Assembly (NCBI RefSeq): GCF_017308975.1
Contig: NZ_JADWPD010000007.1
Coordinates: 124,001 to 188,000, forward strand
Direction of reading: 5' to 3'
DNA length: 64,000 bases
Source of the DNA: Amycolatopsis sp. MtRt-6
Lineage (GTDB): Bacteria > Actinomycetota > Actinomycetes > Mycobacteriales > Pseudonocardiaceae
Shown piece by piece: positions 56,172 through 63,302 of this stretch (the first letter of the stretch is position 1; each line of letters begins with the position of its first letter). The position numbers were made by a program, and so were the translations under genes. Below the pieces are notes generated by a model that worked only from the letters and a program-made list of their open reading frames with translations, did not search any database and was not told the origin of the DNA.

Positions 56172-57032
56172 TCACACCGGCTGGAGGACGAAGTCGTAGC
56201 GCGCTTCGAGCCACGGCTGCGCCAATGCGCCGCCGTCGGGTGTCGGCCCGGGGTCGCGCGGCTCGAAGGCGACCACCAGCTCCTGCTTCGTGCCGAACAC
56301 GACGTCGCTGTCGAGGTACTGCGCGCCCTCCTGGAACAGGTGCGTGATCAGCGGCTCGTACCCGGCCGCGTTGATCAGGAAGTGCACGTGGGCGGGCCGG
56401 AAGTGGCTGATGTCGGTGCCGCGGATGAGGTCGCCGACCGGGCCGTCCATCGGGATCGAGTACCCCTTGGGCGCGATGGTCCGCACGCAGTAGGTCCCGT
56501 CGGCGCGGCTGGTGTACTTCGCGCGCAGCCGTGCCTCGTCGACCTCCGGCAGCTGTGACTCGTACGCGCCCTCCTCGTCGGCCTGCCAGACGTCGAGCAC
56601 CGCGCCGACGACCGGGAAGCCGTCCAGGTCGCGGACCGTGCCGGTGATGTAGAGCGGCGTGCCGGGCAGGCCGTCGGACATGTCGCCGCCGTACTCCTTC
56701 TCCGGCGAACCGTCGATGTGGAACGGACCGAGCACGGTGGCCGGGGTCGCCTTCGCGGCGAAGGCGTGGTTCATCTGCACCACCAGCATGCTCAGGCCGA
56801 GCACGTCGGAAGCGAGGATGAACTCCTCCCGCTTTTCGTCGCTGATCTGCCCGGTCGCGGTCAGCCACCGCATCGCGGCCATCCACTCGGGCTCGCTCAG
56901 CCGCACTTCGCGGGCGAAGGCGTGCAGGTGACGCACGAGCGCGGCCATCACCTCGGCCGTGCGCGGGTCGTGCGCGCTCGCCCACCGCTGCGCGGCGAGC
57001 TCGGTGATGTTGTCCTCGGTGACCAGCTGCAT
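56172..57032 (-). CDS. Intradiol ring-cleavage dioxygenase (catechol/hydroxyquinol type)
   Basis: This 286-residue iron(III) enzyme cleaves catechol-like rings between the hydroxyls. The N-terminal helical dimer domain is followed by the beta-sandwich, with iron ligands Tyr in EGAYESQL, Tyr in DGTYCVRT and two His in FRPAHVHFLI. Length and the segments LGPFHIDGSPEKEYG and GYSIPMDGPVG fit the catechol/hydroxyquinol 1,2-dioxygenase group rather than protocatechuate 3,4-dioxygenase. Hydroxyquinol is the best guess for the substrate. ATG 57032 has GAGAGGA upstream. Confidence 0.9.
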   Translation of the reverse strand: MQLVTEDNITELAAQRWASAHDPRTAEVMAALVRHLHAFAREVRLSEPEWMAAMRWLTATGQISDEKREEFILASDVLGLSMLVVQMNHAFAAKATPATVLGPFHIDGSPEKEYGGDMSDGLPGTPLYITGTVRDLDGFPVVGAVLDVWQADEEGAYESQLPEVDEARLRAKYTSRADGTYCVRTIAPKGYSIPMDGPVGDLIRGTDISHFRPAHVHFLINAAGYEPLITHLFQEGAQYLDSDVVFGTKQELVVAFEPRDPGPTPDGGALAQPWLEARYDFVLQPV

Positions 57033-57043
57033 CGGCGTTCCTC

Positions 57044-57838
57044 TCACGCGTGCGGATCCGGCGGGACCGACCGGTTGTTCAGGTCGACCGAAAGGAAGAT
57101 GTCGTTCGCGACGGGGTGGCGCAGCTCCTCGGCGAGCTGGCCGATCAGGCCGGCGGTCCGGGCCAGCAGCGCGAACCCGCGCAGCAGCTCCAGGGGCAGC
57201 CCGAGGTCGGCGAGCGCGGCGCCGCAGACGCCGGCGCCGTTGAGCGGCAGCGTCCTGCCCAGCACCTTCGGGTGCACGCGGCCGATCGCGGCGAACAGCT
57301 CCAGGTGCGGGCCGCGCAGACCTTCCTCATCGGCGATGGCGAACAGGCGCGGGGTCCGCGGGTCGCCGTCCTTGTGCACGTGGTGGCCGAGGCCGGGGAT
57401 GAGCTTCTTCTCCGCGCGGCGCTTTTCGACGGTTTCGAGCGCGAGCGCGTCCCAGCCGCGGTCGTCGTCCGGGTGGGTGTCCACTTCGGACAGGACGTCG
57501 TGCAGGAACCGGCCGCAGTCCTCGGTGACGCCGAGGAAACGCGACCCGCCACCCAGCAGCCCGGCCGCCAGGGCACCCTGGACCGAGTCCGGCGCGGACA
57601 GGTACGTCAGCCGCGTGACGATCGCGGTGGGGGTGAAGCCGTGGTCGGCCAGCGCGGCCAGCACCGCCTCGAAGACCCGGGTTTCCCCGGGGGACGGACG
57701 GCGTTGCGTCGCCAGCCAGAAGGCGAGTTCGCCGAACCCGACCGTGCCCATGACGTCTTCGGCCAGGTCGAGCCCGAGCAGGGTGATCTTGTCCGTTGTG
57801 GACGCGCCGAGGGCGGTTTCGTAGACCGGGTCAGCCAT
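57044..57838 (-). CDS. Short citrate-synthase-like protein (citryl-CoA lyase type)
   Basis: This 264-residue protein is about two thirds of citrate synthase length. It keeps the core with IPGLGHHVHKDGDPR (His and the DPR Asp/Arg site) and a later LPLNGAGVCGAALADLGLP. Stand-alone short forms are annotated as citryl-CoA lyases, which split citryl-CoA or related 2-hydroxy acyl-CoAs into acetyl-CoA and a keto acid. Together with the CoA-transferase gene next to it, it could activate and cleave a hydroxy-dicarboxylic or tricarboxylic acid. Substrate unknown. Confidence 0.8.
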   Translation of the reverse strand: MADPVYETALGASTTDKITLLGLDLAEDVMGTVGFGELAFWLATQRRPSPGETRVFEAVLAALADHGFTPTAIVTRLTYLSAPDSVQGALAAGLLGGGSRFLGVTEDCGRFLHDVLSEVDTHPDDDRGWDALALETVEKRRAEKKLIPGLGHHVHKDGDPRTPRLFAIADEEGLRGPHLELFAAIGRVHPKVLGRTLPLNGAGVCGAALADLGLPLELLRGFALLARTAGLIGQLAEELRHPVANDIFLSVDLNNRSVPPDPHA

Positions 57839-58988
57839 CGGCGGCCTCCGTCAGCCACGCCCGCAGCTCGGCACCGTGCTCGTCGAGCTCCGGCGGCGGC
57901 AGCCGGTAGCCGGCCGGGGTCGCGGAAAACCGGATCGGGTGGCGGGTCGTCGGGACCGCGCGGGCACCCTCGCCGACCTCGACGATCGGGTCCAGCCCGA
58001 AGCGCTCGGCCATCGCGAACCCGCCGTCGATCGTGTTGATCGGTCCACACGGGACACCGACCTTCGTCAGCGCGTCGAACCACTCCACCGCGCCGCGTTT
58101 CGCCAGCCGCTCGACGAGGATCGGCCGGAGCTCTTCGCGGTTCTTCGTGCGGTCGGCGTTGCGGGCGAACCGCGGATCGTCCGGGACGCCGGGCAGGTCG
58201 AGGACCTCGCACAGCCGCCGGAACTGCCCGTCGTTGGCCGCGGCGACGATCAGGTCGGCGTCGGCCGTCGGCAGCGGCTCGTAGGGGAAGACGCTGGGGT
58301 GGGCGTTGCCCATCCGGTACGGCACCACGCCGCCGGCGGCGTAGGCCGAGCTGTGGTTGACCAGCCCGGTCAGTGCCGAGGACAGCAGGTTGACCTCGAC
58401 GTGCTGGCCTTCGCCGGTCGCGTCGCGGTGGCGCAGGGCGGCCAGGATGCCGATCACCGCGTGGTTGCCCGCCATGACGTCGAACACCGAGATCCCGGCC
58501 CGGTACGGCGGGCCGTCCGGATCGCCGGTCAGGCTCATCAGGCCCGAGATCGCCTGCACCATCAGGTCGTACCCTGGCACGTGCGCGCCTTCGCCGGCCC
58601 CGAACCCGCTGATCGAGGCGTAGACGCTGCCGGGGTTGGCGCGACGGACCGCCGCGTAGTCCAGGCCGTACTTGGCCAGCCCGCCGGGCTTGAAGTTCTC
58701 GATCAGCACGTCCGCGCGCGCCGCCAGCTCGCGGGCGACGACGGCGTCGGCCTCGTCGCGCAGGTCGAGCGCGATGGACCGCTTCCCGCGGTTGACGCCG
58801 AGGTAGTACGTGGAGACGTCCCCGCGCACCGGCGGCATCCACGTGCGGGTCTCGTCGCCCTGCGGGCCCTCGACCTTGACGACGTCGGCGCCCAGGTCTG
58901 CGAGGAGCATCGTGGCGTACGGGCCGGCCAGCACCCGCGAGAAGTCCGCGACCAGCAGCCCGGACAGCGGGCCGGTGGGTGAATCCAC
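57831..58988 (-). CDS. Class III (CaiB/Frc family) CoA-transferase
   Basis: This 385-residue enzyme moves CoA between carboxylic acids through an aspartyl anhydride. It has LSGLLVADFSRVLAGPYATMLLADLGADVVKVE at the N-terminus and the catalytic Asp in PGYDLMVQAISGLM. The later segments VPCGPINTIDGGF and HPIRFSATP are typical. It is the first gene of the operon and overlaps the lyase gene by eight bases. GTG 58988 has GGAGG upstream. The triple half-site operator lies directly in front. Confidence 0.92.
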   Translation of the reverse strand: MDSPTGPLSGLLVADFSRVLAGPYATMLLADLGADVVKVEGPQGDETRTWMPPVRGDVSTYYLGVNRGKRSIALDLRDEADAVVARELAARADVLIENFKPGGLAKYGLDYAAVRRANPGSVYASISGFGAGEGAHVPGYDLMVQAISGLMSLTGDPDGPPYRAGISVFDVMAGNHAVIGILAALRHRDATGEGQHVEVNLLSSALTGLVNHSSAYAAGGVVPYRMGNAHPSVFPYEPLPTADADLIVAAANDGQFRRLCEVLDLPGVPDDPRFARNADRTKNREELRPILVERLAKRGAVEWFDALTKVGVPCGPINTIDGGFAMAERFGLDPIVEVGEGARAVPTTRHPIRFSATPAGYRLPPPELDEHGAELRAWLTEAADG

Positions 58989-59003
58989 GCCATGCCTCCA
59001 CTC

Positions 59004-59029
59004 GTGTCCGCCTGACGGACTAGTGTCCG
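59004..59029. promoter_or_regulatory. Triple half-site operator in front of the catabolic operon
   Basis: GTGTCCG (59004-59010), five bases, CGGACTA (59016-59022), then GTGTCCG (59023-59029): one inverted and one direct repeat. The same pattern is at 59965-59990. PcaU/PobR-type IclR regulators bind operators of three repeats, two inverted and one direct. It lies 16 bases upstream of the CoA-transferase start. Confidence 0.7.
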
Positions 59030-59069
59030 CAGTCTGCTCCCGAGTGTGGCGGCAGGTCAAGAAGTGTGG

Positions 59070-59879
59070 TCAAGGGAGTGCGGGGACGGTGACGTGCGGG
59101 ACGGCGTCGAGGCGGGCGAAGTCGGCGCTGATCTCCCCGGCCGTCTGCAGCAGCAGCGGCAGGTGGTGCTCCAGCAGCCGCTCGACGGGCGTCTCCGCGG
59201 CGTGGCAGTTGACGTTGACCCCGGCGATCACCCGGCCGGACCCGTCGCGCAGCGGCGCGGCCACCGACCGGATGCCCAGCGCGAGCTGCTCGTCGGTCAG
59301 CGCCCAGCCGCGGGCCCGGACCTCCCGCAGCTCGGCGTCGCGTTCGGCCCGGCTCGGCTGCCAGCGGGGGACCAGCCCCGAGCGGGTCGGCTCGGCCAGC
59401 ACCGCCTCCAGCTCGGCCGGCGGCAGCGCGGCGAGCTGCACCTTGCCCAGCGACGTCGGCAGTGCCGGGAACCGGGTGCCGATCTGCACGCTCAGGCCCA
59501 CGATCTTCGGCACCGCGACCCGGGCGACGTAGACGATGTCGGAGCCGTCGAGCTGGGCGATCGAGCACGACTCGTTCGTGCGCGCGACCAGCCGCTCCAG
59601 GTGCGGGCGGGCGACGTCCCACAGGCCGGTGGAGCGCACGTAGGCGACGCCGAGGTCGAGCACCCGTGGCGTCAGGGAGTAGTCGCGCCCGTCGGTGCGG
59701 ACGTAGCCGAGCTCCTCGAGGGTCAGCAGGATCCGGCGCGCGGTCGGGCGGGCCAGCCCGGTGGCGGTGGCGACCTCGGCCAGCGTCATCGCGCGCCGGC
59801 CGGGCCGGAACGCCGTGATGACTTCGAGCCCGCGCGCCAGCGCCTCGATGAAGTCGGGACCCGTTCCCTCGCGTGGCAT
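59070..59879 (-). CDS. IclR-family regulator (PcaR/PcaU-like)
   Basis: This 269-residue protein has an N-terminal winged helix (FIEALARGLEVITAFRPGRRAMTLAEVATATGLARPTARRILLTLEELGYV) and an effector domain (LVARTNESCSIAQLDGSDIVYVARV, LPTSLGKVQLA, GIRSVAAPL). The opening and sequence match regulators of protocatechuate/beta-ketoadipate routes. GAGGGAGG lies before the ATG at 59879. It sits between two sets of target genes, each with the same operator pattern, and is therefore very likely their regulator and perhaps its own. Confidence 0.92.
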   Translation of the reverse strand: MPREGTGPDFIEALARGLEVITAFRPGRRAMTLAEVATATGLARPTARRILLTLEELGYVRTDGRDYSLTPRVLDLGVAYVRSTGLWDVARPHLERLVARTNESCSIAQLDGSDIVYVARVAVPKIVGLSVQIGTRFPALPTSLGKVQLAALPPAELEAVLAEPTRSGLVPRWQPSRAERDAELREVRARGWALTDEQLALGIRSVAAPLRDGSGRVIAGVNVNCHAAETPVERLLEHHLPLLLQTAGEISADFARLDAVPHVTVPALP

Positions 59880-59964
59880 GCGACCTCCCTCTGCAGGTCC
59901 TGGCAGCGTAGCCGCGGGGATTGACACCGGCGCGGCACTGGACGAAAGTGGCGGCACCCGTCGA

Positions 59965-59990
59965 GTGTCCGTGGGGCGGACAAGTGTACG
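59965..59990. promoter_or_regulatory. Triple half-site operator, second copy
   Basis: GTGTCCG (59965-59971), five bases, CGGACAA (59977-59983), then GTGTACG (59984-59990), the same geometry as at 59004-59029. It lies between the IclR gene and the divergent amidohydrolase gene. Confidence 0.7.
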
Positions 59991-60005
59991 CAAACGGAGG
60001 CAGTC

Positions 60006-61430
60006 ATGTCCGGATCGATCGTCCTGCGGGGTGGCACGGTGCTGACCCTCGACGACGCGCGCCGCGTCCTGCCCGGCGAAGACGTCCTGGTCGACGGCGA
60101 CCGCATCGCCGCGATCGGACCGGCCCTCGAGGTCCCGGCGGGTACGACCGAAATCGACGCCACCGGCGGCATCGTCATGCCCGGGATGATCGACACCCAC
60201 CGCCACCTCTGGCAGACCGCCATGCGCGGCTACGGCGCCGACTGGACACTGACCCAGTACTTCGTCTGGTACTACCTCGAATGGGGCAAGGTGTTCCGCC
60301 CCGAGGACATCCACGCGGGCAACCTGCTCGGCGCGTGGGAAGCCCTCGAGGCCGGCGTCACGACCACCGTCGACTGGTCCCACGGGCTGCAGACCACCGG
60401 GCACGCCGACGCGGCGGCCGACGCGCTCGAAGCCGTCCCCGGCCGGTTCGTCCTCGCCTATGGCAACATCCAGGACGCCCCGGCGAACTGGACGGCCACG
60501 CGGGAGTTCCGCGACTTCGTCTCGCGGCGCACCGGCGGCGACCGTGGCCTCGAAGGCTTCCAGCTCGCCTTCGACGTCACCGGCGACCCGGCGTTCCCCG
60601 AAAAGCCGGCGTTCGAGGTGGCCCGCGAGCTCGGCGTACCGGTGACCACGCACGCCGGCGTGTGGGGCGCGACCGGCGACGACGGCATCCGGCTGATGTA
60701 CGACCACGGGTTCATGACCCCGGAGACCGTCTACGTCCACGGCGCTTCGCTGTCGGCCGACTCCTACCACCGCATCGCCGCCACCGGCGGGTCGGTGTCG
60801 GTCTCGACCGAAAGCGAGCAGAGCGCCGGCCAGGGCTACCCACCCACCTGGGCGCTGCGCAAGTACGGCATCCCGGTGTCGCTGTCGATGGACACCTCGG
60901 TGTGGTGGAGCGGCGACCTCTTTTCGGCCATGCGCGCCACCCTCGGCGCCGACCGGTCCCGTGAGCACCTGGAGGCGCACGCCAAGGGCGAAACGGTGAC
61001 GCACGCGGCGCTGCGAGCGGAACAGGTGGTGGAGTGGGCCACCCGCGGCGGCGCCGCGGCCCTCGGGCGCTCGGACATCGGCAGCCTCGAGGTCGGCAAG
61101 AAAGCCGACGTCGTGCTGCTGAAGAACGACGACTCCCCGGCGTCGTTCCCGCTGCTGAACCCCTATGGCCACGTCGTGTTCCAGGCCCAGCGCGGCGACG
61201 TCCACACCGTCCTGGTCGGCGGCCGGGTCGTCAAGCGCGACGGCAAGCTGGTCGGCGCCGACCTGCCCGCGGTCCGGCGGCGCGTCGAAGAGACGGTCGG
61301 GCACCTGCGGGCGCAGCTGGGAGAGGAGGCGTGGCGGCAGGGGATGAACCCCGACGTCCCGGCGGCCAAGATCCTCGACAACCCCTACACCTACACCGAC
61401 TACCAGAGCGACCGCACCCACGGCGGCTGA
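60006..61430 (+). CDS. Metal-dependent amidohydrolase (AtzB/SsnA-like)
   Basis: This 474-residue protein of the amidohydrolase superfamily has the first metal motif MPGMIDTHRHLWQTAMRG, TTHAGVWG, VYVHGASLS and a late Asp in SMDTSVWW. It resembles chlorohydrolase/cytosine-deaminase-type enzymes that deaminate or hydrolyse heterocycles and guanidine-like groups. It may supply the ring substrate of the operon across the regulator gene. GGAGG precedes the ATG. Confidence 0.9.
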   Translation: MSGSIVLRGGTVLTLDDARRVLPGEDVLVDGDRIAAIGPALEVPAGTTEIDATGGIVMPGMIDTHRHLWQTAMRGYGADWTLTQYFVWYYLEWGKVFRPEDIHAGNLLGAWEALEAGVTTTVDWSHGLQTTGHADAAADALEAVPGRFVLAYGNIQDAPANWTATREFRDFVSRRTGGDRGLEGFQLAFDVTGDPAFPEKPAFEVARELGVPVTTHAGVWGATGDDGIRLMYDHGFMTPETVYVHGASLSADSYHRIAATGGSVSVSTESEQSAGQGYPPTWALRKYGIPVSLSMDTSVWWSGDLFSAMRATLGADRSREHLEAHAKGETVTHAALRAEQVVEWATRGGAAALGRSDIGSLEVGKKADVVLLKNDDSPASFPLLNPYGHVVFQAQRGDVHTVLVGGRVVKRDGKLVGADLPAVRRRVEETVGHLRAQLGEEAWRQGMNPDVPAAKILDNPYTYTDYQSDRTHGG

Positions 61431-61432
61431 GC

Positions 61433-61444
61433 TACCGTGCCCCC
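61433..61444 (+). promoter_or_regulatory. -10 box of a leaderless transcript
   Basis: TACCGT ends six bases before the GTG at 61445, just behind the amidohydrolase stop. Confidence 0.45.
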
Positions 61445-61939
61445 GTGGTCCAGGTCTTCGTCCAGCCCGCCTACGGCACCGCGGACGCCCGCCGCTACGG
61501 CGCGGAATCCCTGGAGAAGACCGTGGCCTTCCGCGAGTTCGCCGACCTGCTCGACCCCGCCGACCTCGCCCGCCTGAACGCGCTGCACCCGGGCGGCCGG
61601 GCCCGGTTCTGGGGCGCCAAGGACAAGTACGACCGCCGGATGGACACCGTGACCACCGGCGACGTCGTGCTCTTCACCGGCCGCAAGCACGTCCAGGCCA
61701 CGGCCGAGGTGGGGCACGGGTTCCGCAACCCCGCCTTCGCGCGCCGCCTCTGGCGGCCGGACCCGGGAAAGTGCCTGCTCAGCAACGTCTACAGCCTGCG
61801 CCGCTACCGGCGCGTCGGGCTGCCCTACGAGGCCGTCTGGGCGCTGCCGGGCTTCACCCCCGGCGACAACTTCATGGGTCTGCGGTTCCTCGACGCGGCG
61901 AAGTCCGCCGCCGTGCTGGAGCTGCTCGCCGCGCAGTGA
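61445..61939 (+). CDS. Conserved-looking protein of unknown function, possible PUA/EVE-like fold
   Basis: This 164-residue soluble protein is not one I can name. It contains ARFWGAKDKYDRRMDTVTTGDVVLFTGRKHVQATAEVG, where WG, GD-VLF and a following beta-rich pattern recall ASCH/EVE/PUA-like domains that bind modified bases in RNA or DNA. The link is weak. Later segments are basic (RRYRRVGL). The -10 box close to the GTG suggests leaderless expression. A strong convergent terminator follows. Confidence 0.6.
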   Translation: MVQVFVQPAYGTADARRYGAESLEKTVAFREFADLLDPADLARLNALHPGGRARFWGAKDKYDRRMDTVTTGDVVLFTGRKHVQATAEVGHGFRNPAFARRLWRPDPGKCLLSNVYSLRRYRRVGLPYEAVWALPGFTPGDNFMGLRFLDAAKSAAVLELLAAQ

Positions 61940-61941
61940 GC

Positions 61942-61972
61942 GAGCCGGGTCCGCGCGGTGCGGACCCGGCTC
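61942..61972. terminator. Bidirectional terminator
   Basis: Thirteen-base perfect arms (61942-61954, 61960-61972) around a five-base loop lie between converging genes. Confidence 0.85.
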
Positions 61973-61987
61973 GGCCGCGACCGCGGA

Positions 61988-62719
61988 TCAGTCGTCGTCT
62001 TCGGCGGATTCGCTGTCCACGTCGTGGTCGACGACCCAGTGGTCGTCGTCCGCGGCCGTGGCGTCGGCCACCGAGGTGACCGAGTGCGCCGCGGCCCCGC
62101 CCACGCCGGCCGCGGTGTACCAGGCGTGGTAGCCCGCGTAGTCCGGCACGGCCACCGCGTGCGCACCCTCCGACGATGCGCCGTACGGGCCGGCCGTCAG
62201 CTTCTCCGCTTCGTAGGTGGCGTGGTGCTCACCCGCGTGGCTCGCCACGTGCGCCGACGTCGCGCCGTCCACGCCCGCCGACTGCTGCTCGGCGTGGTAG
62301 CCGACGTCGCCGTCATCGTCGTCGTCGGTGTCGTACACCGGGCGGATCACGGAGCCGGCCGGCTCCTGGTCCACCGGGTCGGGATGGCTCATGACGTGGT
62401 GGTGGACCACGGCCGGGGCGTCGTGGTCGTGGTCGTCCGCGTCGTGGTCGTCGCCGGACTCGCCACTGTGCGTCACGAAGGCGCCGCCGATGCCGGCCAC
62501 CGCCGTGTCCTGCTCGGACCAGTGGTGTCCCCACCAGGTCGCACCTTCGTCGGTGTCGGTCGTGCCCGCGCCACCGATGCCGGCCCAGCTGCCGGAGCTC
62601 TCGGCGTTCCAGGAGCCGTGCGGCCCGTCGAGCGGATGGGCAGTCGCCGGTGCCGCGATGACGAGGGAAAGCGGCAGCGCGAAAGCGCCGGCGACAGCCA
62701 GTCGTCGCAATGTGGACAT
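61988..62719 (-). CDS. Secreted His/Asp-rich protein
   Basis: This 243-residue protein has a signal peptide (cleavage after PATA near residue 27) and a mature part very rich in His, Asp, Gly and Ala: DDHDADDHDHDAP, VVHHHVMSHPDP, TDDDDDGDVGYH and DDDHWVVDHDVDSE. No cysteines and no known domain are visible. The composition suggests metal or calcium binding outside the cell. Low-complexity repeats SWAGIGGAG and AVAGIGGAF show internal duplication. AGGAAGGA lies before the ATG. Confidence 0.7.
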   Translation of the reverse strand: MSTLRRLAVAGAFALPLSLVIAAPATAHPLDGPHGSWNAESSGSWAGIGGAGTTDTDEGATWWGHHWSEQDTAVAGIGGAFVTHSGESGDDHDADDHDHDAPAVVHHHVMSHPDPVDQEPAGSVIRPVYDTDDDDDGDVGYHAEQQSAGVDGATSAHVASHAGEHHATYEAEKLTAGPYGASSEGAHAVAVPDYAGYHAWYTAAGVGGAAAHSVTSVADATAADDDHWVVDHDVDSESAEDDD

Positions 62720-62785
62720 GATTTCTCGGGGTTCCTTCCTGGGTGCGACACCGGGTTTCGTTCGGGGCCCGGACGTCGGGGCAGA

Positions 62786-62802
62786 AGTTCTGTCCGAGAA
62801 CT
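62786..62802. promoter_or_regulatory. Palindrome upstream of the His/Asp-rich protein gene
   Basis: AGTTCT and AGAACT are perfect six-base arms around GTCCG, 67 bases upstream of the ATG at 62719. It may be an operator; the regulator is unknown. Confidence 0.35.
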
Positions 62803-63290
62803 GACGCTACCGCCGCGATAGGGCGTTGACCTGCGCAAATACCCGATCGGTGCGCCGGAACCGCCAGGCGGAGGACAATCGCGGAATGGGGTCGGACCAG
62901 TCTAGTTCGCCGCCGTGGGAGTGGCCGGAACGAATGGCGTCGAATCACTCGCTCAGGTAGTTCTCCGTTTAACGGGAAAAACGTGGCTCCGGTGCCGGGG
63001 GGCCCGGCGGGCCGGGCCGCCGGTCGACCGCTGCCGCCTCGTCCGGTCGGCCGACCCCGACGCGGCAGGTGGCCCACCCGCCTCGCGCCCGGGGCTCGCC
63101 GCCGGAGCCGGGTGCCGACGGGGCAATCCGGGTGGATGTTCCCGCCGGGCCACGATAACAGAACCGTCCACCGATTGTTCCCACGATTCTCGCAGGTGTG
63201 GAGTAATCACTGGTTTTTTCGTTACCTGGTACACCCGAAAAGAGCCGCAATGGACTCGATCGGACCAAGACTGTTGCGCGGTCAATTGCG

Positions 63291-63302
63291 TAGGTTCGCT
63301 GC
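63291..63302 (+). promoter_or_regulatory. -10 box of a leaderless transcript
   Basis: TAGGTT ends six bases before the ATG at 63303. Confidence 0.5.

Larger units (their letters stand above)
62720..63302. other. 583-bp divergent intergenic region
   Basis: No reading frame here resembles a gene. It holds the palindrome AGTTCT-N5-AGAACT (62786-62802), a GC-rich block (62985-63120) and AT-richer stretches (62930-62980, 63170-63260) that are unusual for this genome. The -10 box at 63291 belongs to the next gene. Confidence 0.5.

Noticed and set aside
59016..59029. Simple TetR-like palindrome CGGAC-TAGT-GTCCG
   Set aside because: The third half-site and the identical second copy fit a triple-repeat IclR operator better.
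59880..61421. N-terminal extension of the IclR regulator to 783 residues
   Set aside because: The extra part is antisense to the amidohydrolase; a strong ribosome site precedes the ATG at 59879.
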